From contig NZ_LHVK01000010.1 of assembly GCF_001269905.1 (NCBI RefSeq), forward strand, positions 62,001 through 126,000: DNA of 64,000 nt, in the 5' to 3' direction. Below the pieces are notes generated by a model. That model saw nothing but the letters and a program-made list of their open reading frames with translations. It ran no database searches and was not told where the DNA came from. Shown piece by piece: positions 17,842-26,600 of the stretch; within the stretch, counting starts at the first letter, position 1, and every line of letters starts with the position of its first letter. The stretch is from Pseudomonas corrugata (GTDB taxonomy: Bacteria > Pseudomonadota > Gammaproteobacteria > Pseudomonadales > Pseudomonadaceae). The translations under genes and the position numbers were made by a program.

Positions 17842-18058
17842 ACACTGCTGGACGGGCTACGTCGTCTTACGCCATTGCCTACGACTACGCCAGAATTCGC
17901 CGGCTTGTGTGCCAAGAGGACAGGCTCTATCGTTTGTCCATCGCTGACAAATCAGTGATCGGGTTTGGTAGCCCGTATGCCACATGACATATAGCATCAC
18001 CTTGACGATGGCTTTCTTGACATCTGTTCAATGGTGGTCATGCATGGAGCTCCACCTT
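17842..18058 (+). promoter_or_regulatory. Truncated leader of the c4-like type
   Basis: Starting at GTAGGACAC it tracks the leader before 4477 closely (TACGCCATTGCCTACGACTACGCC, CGCCGGCTTGTG, ATCAGTGATCGGGTTTGGTAGCCCG). It contains arm 1 (17960-17974) but then diverges and lacks the complementary arm 2, arm 3 and the terminator-like hairpin. It may be a degenerate, constitutively open version. Confidence 0.5.
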
Positions 18059-18382
18059 ATGCCCAGCACCCCGGATACCGACCCCACATCCTCTTACGAC
18101 AAAACCGCCGATCGCGCCCTCGACTTTTACTTGAAACCAAAACCGAGCGGGTCCGAGATCGATCCGCCTCCCGATCAGCTTTTTACCATCGTCAATGGCA
18201 TCGACACTGAAATCCTGCTCGCCAACCTCAGCGAAACCCTGGCCTCGGCCAATGCCATGGTCAGTGATCTGGCCTTCGAGCTGAACGGTTCTCGGCGGCA
18301 TGTGGCGCTGGGCATCCAGCAATTGATTGAACTGGGTGCATTGCTCGCGAACCGGGCACTCGACAACGTCGAACATCGCTAG
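18059..18382 (+). CDS. DUF6124-type small protein
   Basis: 107 residues from the ATG 9 nt after GGAG; the upstream in-frame ATG at 17984 lacks a ribosome-binding site and lies in the leader. A proline- and charge-rich N-terminal stretch (PSTPDTDPTSSYDKTADRALDF, about 40 residues) precedes the conserved helical core NGIDTEILLANLSETLASA ... ELNGSRRHVALGIQQLIEL. It is the long form of the 4477 product, which lacks that extension. Function unknown. A palindromic repeat follows 13 nt after the stop. Confidence 0.75.
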   Translation: MPSTPDTDPTSSYDKTADRALDFYLKPKPSGSEIDPPPDQLFTIVNGIDTEILLANLSETLASANAMVSDLAFELNGSRRHVALGIQQLIELGALLANRALDNVEHR

Positions 18383-18395
18383 CCACTCCGCCCTT

Positions 18396-18496
18396 GATCG
18401 TTCCCACGCTCTGCGTGGGAATGCCTCAAGGGACGCTCTGCGTTCGGCTCCTGGGGACGCCCAGGCTGCATTACCACGCAGAGCGTGGGAACGATC
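18396..18496. repeat. GATCGTTCCCACGC palindromic repeat with internal deletion
   Basis: Same ends as the other copies, but the inner right arm lacks CAGAGCGT (GGGGACG-CCCAGGC), giving 101 rather than ~109 bp. Confidence 0.8.
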
Positions 18497-18565
18497 AATA
18501 TCCCCTGTCCGCGCCACAAGGCAAACCTCCAGCAGCGCCGACCATCCGTCAGCAATCTGCTCAGC

Positions 18566-18611
18566 CTGTCAGACCTGACAGTAGGCAGAGAACAGGTTCC
18601 ACTTCATTAAT
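18566..18611 (+). promoter_or_regulatory. Lux-box-like palindrome with -10 element
   Basis: CTGTCAGACCTGACAG (18566-18581) differs from a perfect palindrome at one centre base. CATTAAT is at 18605-18611, followed by the CGCTCCATCGTCCC stretch also found before 5058. Confidence 0.6.
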
Positions 18612-18646
18612 CGCTCCATCGTCCCTAAGCGACCGGAGCTTCCGCC

Positions 18647-20548
18647 ATGCTGACTCAACCGAAAAAAATTTCAGTGCCGCTGGCCTTCTTTGGGCTGGTA
18701 CTGGGCGCCGGGGCGGCGGTCGCTGCCGTGGAGACTGCGCCTCCCACCCCGATCACTCCAGGTCAGATCATCGGGGAAAGTCAGCTTGAGAAGGCTCGAT
18801 GCGTACAGGAGTCGGACCCGGCAAAATACCGGCGCTCACGCGCAGTCGGCAGGATTTATACCGGGCCCAGCTATGGGACTGCATGGCGGATAGGGCCTGG
18901 AAACCTTGTGCTCACCAACCTGCATGTCATTGGTGAAAATCCGGATCCGAGTCGGATGGTCGTGGCGTTCGATTACGAGGAACCCAGCTGCGATTCGGAT
19001 GCTGTGCGGCCTGCTGTCCAGGTGCCAGTGGCGCGGATCTTGACCTCTCATAACTTTACCGATTCTGCGCTACTTGAGTTGGATCCGGATGTGGTTGACA
19101 GCGGCGTATTGGATTCCTTCGGTTATCTGGGCGTGGATACCCGTATCTCGGAGGTTGGCGACCCGGTCTACATTGCGGGGCATCCCAGGGGCGGGCCGAA
19201 GCGGATCTCGCGCTTTCACGATGACGGACGTCCCTGCTGGGTGACCGCAGTGAATAACAACGGCTTCGCTGATTTCGCAAAATACAACTGCGATACCGAG
19301 TCAGGGTCTTCCGGGTCGCCAGTGATCGATGCGCGGACCAATGCAGTTATTGCCCTGAACTATGGTTACAGTTCGGGGTACAACACCGGCGCGCAGATGA
19401 GCAGCATCTGGCCCCGTATCGCGCAGTATTTCGGTGGCAAGTTGCCCGAGGGCAGTATCCCGGTGGGACAGCTGACCATACCGTTGGCCAAGCCGGGAGG
19501 GGTTGGCGTACAGGTTCCGGTGCGAGTGACGCAGGTGGACGGCAAATCCCCGGTGGTAGGGGCACCCGGCGAACAGCTGTATTACAACGCTCCCGCACAC
19601 ACTGTGATCACCGACGTGTCCTGCCAGAGCGGGACTACCAAGTGGATCGCCGAGAACGGCAACGCCGCGTCATGCACCCTGCCAAGCGCAGCGAACTGGA
19701 CCGCAGCACAGTCGGCGACGCTGCGCGTGGATGACACAGCCGCCGACGGCCACATCACCAATGGCCGGGTACGGCTATTGTCCGATACAGGACAAATCCG
19801 CGGAGCGAACAACATCGCTCTGAACGTGATGTCGCGGTGGCCAGGCGAGGTTCAGTCGCTACAAACGCAAGCGGGGAATTTCCAGGCCGTCTCAATGGAC
19901 AGCAGGTTTCCGAAACCATTGACCGCACGAGCCACAGACCCCTTGAACGCGGCTGTCGTGGGTACGGAGGTTACCTTCGCGGTCACTGATGACGGTGGGA
20001 CAGGGACACGGTTCAACGGGGGCGACCAGACACCGACCGTGCAGACGAACGCCGAGGGTGATGCTACGTCGCCAACGCTGGTGGCCGGCGCCAAGGCGGG
20101 TACGCTGCAGGTTACCGCCACGTCTAGCGATAGGACGGCTACGTTCCACTTGCGGGTGGTGTCGCAAGAGGGTGACCCGACGGAGGATGTGGAGCATCTA
20201 TCCGTGATCGCTGGGCATGGACAGTTCGCGTCAGAAGGTACTGAGTTCGCCCTCCCCCTCACGACACGGACTTCGAATCAGGACCAAGATCCAGTAGAGG
20301 CTGCCTGGGTCACCTACACGATCACCAATGATGGTGGAACCGGAACCCTATTCGTCGGGGCCGATCAGACGCCGACAGCCACGACCAGCAGTCATGGCGA
20401 CGCAGTGTCACCGAAGCTGATCGCCGGCAACAAAATCGGTTTCGTGACGGTAATCGCGACATCCAACGGCAAGTCGGTGACGTTCACTCTGATTGTGCTG
20501 ACCCGAGATGAGCGCGCGACGGCCAATACCCGGAATAGTCATCAATAG
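18647..20548 (+). CDS. Secreted trypsin-like serine protease with Ig-like domains
   Basis: 633 residues; ATG preceded by CGGAG at 8 nt. A signal peptide is clear (KKISVPLAFFGLVLGAGAAVAA). The protease domain (about 60-255) shows all three catalytic signatures: H93 in TNLHV, D139 in FTDSALL, and S222 in ESGSSGSPV. The layout is the trypsin-like/V8-like type of secreted glutamyl or general endopeptidases. Three C-terminal beta-rich domains follow: one at ~265-395 and two Big-type repeats, each with the ITNDGGTGT-x-F-x-G-x-DQTPT motif (about 400-505 and 515-620). Its promoter resembles that of the 5058 operon, so it is probably co-expressed with the exoproteins and might process them; that link is inference. 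Confidence 0.88.
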   Translation: MLTQPKKISVPLAFFGLVLGAGAAVAAVETAPPTPITPGQIIGESQLEKARCVQESDPAKYRRSRAVGRIYTGPSYGTAWRIGPGNLVLTNLHVIGENPDPSRMVVAFDYEEPSCDSDAVRPAVQVPVARILTSHNFTDSALLELDPDVVDSGVLDSFGYLGVDTRISEVGDPVYIAGHPRGGPKRISRFHDDGRPCWVTAVNNNGFADFAKYNCDTESGSSGSPVIDARTNAVIALNYGYSSGYNTGAQMSSIWPRIAQYFGGKLPEGSIPVGQLTIPLAKPGGVGVQVPVRVTQVDGKSPVVGAPGEQLYYNAPAHTVITDVSCQSGTTKWIAENGNAASCTLPSAANWTAAQSATLRVDDTAADGHITNGRVRLLSDTGQIRGANNIALNVMSRWPGEVQSLQTQAGNFQAVSMDSRFPKPLTARATDPLNAAVVGTEVTFAVTDDGGTGTRFNGGDQTPTVQTNAEGDATSPTLVAGAKAGTLQVTATSSDRTATFHLRVVSQEGDPTEDVEHLSVIAGHGQFASEGTEFALPLTTRTSNQDQDPVEAAWVTYTITNDGGTGTLFVGADQTPTATTSSHGDAVSPKLIAGNKIGFVTVIATSNGKSVTFTLIVLTRDERATANTRNSHQ

Positions 20549-20557
20549 TTGGCAGTG

Positions 20558-20590
20558 GGCGAACTGAACGCCGGATAACGTCAGTTCGCC
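20558..20590. terminator. Hairpin between convergent genes
   Basis: GGCGAACTGA and TCAGTTCGCC form a perfect 10-bp stem with a 13-nt loop, 10 nt after the protease stop and between convergent transcripts. No U-tract follows, so termination is uncertain. Confidence 0.4.
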
Positions 20591-20666
20591 TCGGTCGCCA
20601 TCACATCCTGTGGTGAGGGAATTTGCTCTCGCAGGGTTCACACCAAACGCCACAGTACGACTTACC

Positions 20667-23600
20667 TCATACCGTATCCACCTTCAACGAATGATCATTC
20701 AACATCCCGTTGATGATGGTCGCCGTGTCCGCCCCGCCCGCAATCATCCCCCCTGCGCCCGGTGTCACGCCGTAGTGGTTGGCGAGATCGACGCCGGCCA
20801 GGTCGATGGTCTGGTTCGGCGTCGCGCCGGCGGTGGCGCTGACGTCGATGCTGGTAATGACCGATGCGCCGCTGCCGGTGACGGTGAAGTGCAGGTAGTC
20901 GTCCAGGGAGGCGCTGGTGCCGTTCTCTCCCAGCAGCAGTTGTGACAGGTCAAGTTTATCGAGACCGGGGGTGAAGTCGGTGATCACGTCATGGCCGCTA
21001 TTACCTGTCATCCACTGGAAGGTATCGGCGCCGCTGCCGCCAGTGAGGGTGTTGTTGCCCAAGCCGCCGATCAGGATGTCATCGCCGCCACCGCCATTGA
21101 GCACGTCATGACCCAGTCCGCCGTCGATGCGGTTGTTGGCCCCGTCGCCGGTGAGGGTGTCGTTGAAGTTCGAACCGACGAGGTTTTCGATACCGCCCAG
21201 GGTGTCGGTACCGGCGCCTAGCGTGTTTTGCGCGGCGAGCAGGCCCAGGTTCACCGTGACACCGGCGGTGGCATGGGCGTAGCTGGCGGTGTCGTTGCCG
21301 GTGCCGCCATCGAGCAGGTCATTGCCGGCGCCGCTGTAGAGCAAGTCATTGCCCGCTCCGCCGTGCAAGGTGTTGTTACCCGAGCCGGCACTGAGGATGT
21401 CGTTGCCGTCTCCGCCGTTGAGGAGGTTGTCGCCATTGCCGGCCAACAACACGTCGTCTCCCGTAGTGCCGGTCAGGGTATGGCCGGACTGGTAGCTGAT
21501 GCTCACCGCCGCACTGTCGCTGCCGCCGTGGTTATCGCTGGCGGTGTAGCTGCCGTGGTAATCCGGCGTGCTGTCCTGGGCGCCGGCATAGTTGACGGTC
21601 AGGGTCAGTTGGTAGTTTTCCGCGGCGTTGGCGTTGCCGCCACCAGGGTTGGGGATGTTGGTGACGTGGATCTGGTAGTTGCCGTCCGCCGCTGCGGTGA
21701 ACGAAGCCCCATCGTTGATCGCGATGAACGGTCCGCCATTGAGGGAGTATTCCATGGCGATATGGCCGGCCGACAGATTATGGTCCAGCGTCAGGGTTTC
21801 GCCCTGTTTGAGACTGATGTTGAGGCGGTCCTCATCGTTGGTATTGTTGTTGGACACCATCCCCAGTGCACCGCTGACCACCAGCACCGCGGTCATGGCG
21901 GCAGCGTTGGCGACAAAGGTACTGCGGTCGAGGTTGATCGACTGCACGTTGTTGCCAGTGAAGCTGACCGTGCCGGTGCTGCCGGTAAAGTCCGCGCCTT
22001 TGCCGACCCAACCGGTGTTGAAGCTGGTGGGTGACGCGGTCAGCGGATCGCCATTGGCGTCGCTGTCATTGCCCAGCAACAGTTCCCCCGGTACCACGAT
22101 ATTGCCCGACAGCACGTTGGTGATGACGTTGTCGTCCATCGCCACGGGTGGACTGTTGGGCACGACGTTGATCACCAGGCTGGAGCTTGCCAGGTCACCA
22201 TCATTGTCGCTGACGGTGTAGACGATGTTTTCGCTGATCACCGTGCTGGTGGTGGTCTGGGAGGTGTAGCTGTACTCGCCGCTGTCGAGGTTGATCACCA
22301 GCGTACCGTTGTGGGCAGTGGCGATGCTCACGGTGTTGTTCAGGCTGTTGAACGTGCCATGGTCGGCCCCGCCACTGGCCGTCAATGCACCCTGGCCACC
22401 GTTGGCGGCCGGGTCATAGCTGTATGTGGTGCCGTCGACCACCAGGCTTTTGACATACCCGCCGTCGGCACCGAATGTACCGCCCTCGCCCAACAGGCTG
22501 CCGGTGACCGGCACACCTTGCACAGTGCCGGACAATACCGAATTGAGCTGGTTGAGATCGGTCACCACCACGGCGTCGGTGTTGGTATGGGTGCTGCCAT
22601 CGTAGGCCAGCGGGTCGAGGTTGGCATTGCTGACGCCGCTGCCCAGACCGATGGCGTAGTTCTTGATGCCGTTGGCGTCGAGGAAGGCCTTCCAGGCGGC
22701 TTCATCGGCCGCACCGGTTTCCTGCCCCGACGTCGGCTTGCCGTCGGAAAAGAAATAACCGATGTTCTGCGCCCCGGTCAGTTGTCCGGAGGTGACGAAC
22801 GCGGTCTTGGCCGTCGCCACTGCCGCATCGTAGTTGGTCCCGCCGCCAGCCGTCAGGCTGGTGAGCAGTGTCTTGGCGGTGGCCACATCGACCCACACTG
22901 AAGTCTGGTCAGTGGCACTGCTACTGAAGGTCACCAGCTGAACCTTCACGTCTCCCAGGTCATCGTATTTATCGAGCAAGGCGCTGATGGCCTGCTTCGC
23001 CAGGTCCAGCCGCGAAAGCCCCGGTACGCCGGAATCATCGGCCATGCTGCCGGACACATCGAGCACGATCAGCAGGTTCGAATCGATCTCCACCGCCGTC
23101 ACCGAACGTTCGGATGCAACAGCGGTGGGCACATCGTCGACGATACTCACCACCAGGCTGCCGGTGACGTGGTTGCCCAGGGAGTCCGTGGCCTGATAGG
23201 TGAAGCTTTCGCTCAAGACGTTCGGGCCGTCATTGGTGTGTGGAGTCGTCGTGGCGGGCGAGGTCAGGGTGTAGGTGTAGGAGCCGTCAGGATGGAGCAG
23301 CAGTTGACCATAAGCCCCTGTGGCGTTGCCCACCAAGGTGAAGGTCACCGCGCCAGTGGCGCCCGACACCGAACCGACAAGGCTGCCGCTGGCCGTTTCG
23401 CCGGTGCCGCTCGGGTCGCTGCCGGTGACCGTGCCGGGGGCCAGGTCCTGGCCGTCTTGATGCAGGTCGAGGGCTTTTTCGTAGACGGTAATGTCGTGGT
23501 CGGTTTCGGCGACAAGACAGCTGTCGTGCACATCGATGGTGATGGTGGTGGTGCTTTCATCCCCATCGCCATCGCGCACGGTGTAGGTGAACACGTCCGT

Positions 23601-26600
23601 GGCGCCGGATGCGCCGACGGCGTCCGGGTTGCTGTGGTAGACCGCATTGCCACTGGCATCCAGGGTCAGGTAGCCATAGGTACCGTTGATCTGGGTGTTG
23701 AGGCCGCCAACCGCCGAGGTTGAAGTATCGCTGCCAACCCGTACGCCGATGACGGTACCGCCGTCGGCGCCGAGCACATCGTTGTCCAGCACATTGCCGC
23801 TGACCGTCCCGCCCTCCACTACTGCGGCGGTATCGCAATAAGCCTTGGGCACATCGTCGACGATGTTGATGACGATGGTGCTGGTGACGGTGTTGCCCAG
23901 GGAGTCCGTGGCTTGATAGGTGAAACTTTCACTCGTCACGTTCGGACCGTCGTTGGCACTGGGCGCTGTCGTGGCAGGCGAGGTCAGCGTGTAGGTGTAG
24001 GAACCGTCCGGGTTGAGCAGCAACTGCCCATGGGCGCCGGTGGCGTCGCTCACCAGGGCGAAGGTCACGGCGCCAACAGCACCGGTCACCGCCCCCACGA
24101 GACTGCCGGTGGCGGTTTCGTTGGTGGCACTCGGATCACTGCCGGTGACGGTGCCGGGGGCCAGGTCCTGGCCGTCCTGATTCAGGTCGAGGGCTTTTTC
24201 GTGGACGCTGATGTCCTGATCCGGTGTGGCGACAAGGCAGACGTCGTGCACGTCGATGGTGATGGTGGTCGTACTTTCATCGCCATCGGAATCACGCACG
24301 GTGTAGGTGAACACGTCCGTGGCGCCGGGTGCGCTGACGGTGTCCGGATTGCTGTGGTAGACCGCATTGCCATTGGCATCCAGGGTCAGGTAACCGTAGG
24401 TACCGTTGATCTGAGTGTTGAGGCCGCCAATCGCCGGAGTCGAGGTGTCGTCACCGGCGCGTACGCCGATCACCGCGCCACTGGCAGCGGGCCCATCGGC
24501 ACCGCCCACGTCGTTGTCCAGGACATTGCCGCTGACCGTCCCGCCTTCATTCACCGAGGCGGAATCGGCGTGGGCGGTGGGCAGGTCGTCAACGATGTTC
24601 ACATCGAGATTGCCGGTCGCCGTGGTGCCGTTGTCATCCGTGGCGACGACAGTGAACTGCTCGCTGAGGCTATTGGCACCGTTGGCGTTGGGATGGGCTT
24701 CGTTGTCCAGCAAGGTGTAGCTGTAGCTGACCACCCCTGTGGCTGCGTTGAAGCCAGTGACGGTCAGGGTGTTGCCCAGCGCCGTTGTGATGGACTGTGG
24801 AAAACCTGCCACCACCCCGCCGCTGACGACGGTGATACCGCCGACGCTCAAGGTCTGCACGCCATCCAGCGCGGTCACGGTGAAGGTGCCGCTCTGGGTC
24901 AGGGCCGGCGCATCCGGGTTCGTGCCGTCGCTGAGGTTTTTCTCCTGCACCGTCAGCTCGCCGCCCTCGGTGTCCAGGCCGGTGATGATCACCGGATCGT
25001 CGTTGTTGTGCACTTGCAGCACCAGGTTCGCAGTGCTGGTGTCACCGTCCGCATCGGTCAGGGTGTAGGTGAAGGTTTCGGTACCGTTGCCGCCACCGTG
25101 CAGACCTTTGAAATCCGTGTCGGCAGGGTTGAGGGTGTAGGTGTAGGAACCGTCGGCGTTGAGCACCAGGGTGCCGTAGGTGCCGTAGGTGCCGGTGAAC
25201 GTGCCCGGTGTGATGGGCCCCGAAGCGACATGGTCTGCGCCTTCGGTGTCATTGGTCAGGACGCTGCCGGTCAGGGTCAGGTTGGTTTCCGACGCAGTAC
25301 CGGCGTTGCTGTCGTCCACGGCGTGAGGCAGGTCATCGACGATGTTCACATCGAGATTGCCGGTCGCCGTGGTGCCGTTGTCATCCGTGGCGACGACAGT
25401 GAACTGCTCGCTGAGGCTATTGGCACCGTTGGCGTTGGGATGGGCTTCGTTGTCCAGCAAGGTGTAGCTGTAGCTGACCACCCCTGTGGCTGCGTTGAAG
25501 CCAGTGACGGTCAGGGTGTTGCCCAGCGCCGTTGTGATGGACTGTGGAAAACCTGCCGCCACCCCGCTGCTGACGACGGTGATGCCGCCGACGCTCAAGC
25601 TTTGTACACCGTCCAGCGCGGTCACGGTGAAGGTGCCGCTTTGGGTCAGCGCTGATGTATCAGGACTGCTGCCATCGCTGAGGTTTTTCTCCTGCACCGT
25701 CAACTCGCCGCCGTCGGTGTCCAGGCCGCTGATGATCACCGGATCGTCGTTGTTGTGTATTTGCAGCACCAGGTTCGCAGTGCTGGTATCACCGTCCGCA
25801 TCGGTCAGGGTGTAGGTGAAGGTCTCAGTGCCGTCGCCGCCACCGTGCAGACCTTTGAAATCCGTGTCGGCGGGGTTGAGGGTGTAGGTGTAGGAACCAT
25901 CGGCGTTGAGCACCAGGGTGCCGTAGGTGCCGGTGAACGTGCCCGGTGTGATGGGCCCCGAAGCGACATGGTCTGCGCCTTCGGTGTCATTGGTCAGGAC
26001 GCTGCCGGTCAGGGTCAGGTTGGTTTCCGACGCAGTACCGGCGTTGCTGTCGTCCACGGCGTGAGGCAGGTCATCGACGATGTTCACATCGAGATTGCCG
26101 GTCGCCGTGGTGCCGTTGTCATCCGTGGCGACGACAGTGAACTGCTCGCTGAGGCTATTGGCACCGTTGGCGTTTGGATGGGCTTCGTTGTCCAGCAAGG
26201 TGTAGCTGTAGCTGACCACCCCTGTGACTGCGTTGAAGCCAGTGACGGTCAGGGTGTTGCCCAATGCCGTTGTGATGGACTGTGGAAAACCTGCCGCCAC
26301 CCCGCTGCTGACGACGGTGATACCGCCGACGCTCAAGGTCTGCACGCCGTCCAGCGCGGTCACGGTGAAGGTGCCGCTCTGGGTCAGGGCCGACGCATCC
26401 GGGCTCGTGCCGTCGCTGAGGTTTTTCTCCTGCACCGTCAGCTCGCCGCCCTCGGTGTCCAGGCCGGTGATGATCACCGGATCGTCGTTGTTGTGCACTT
26501 GCAGCACCAGGTTCGCAGTGCTGGTGTCACCGTCCGCATCGGTCAGGGTGTAGGTGAAGGTTTCGGTACCGCTTCCTCCACCATGCAGCGCCACGAATTG

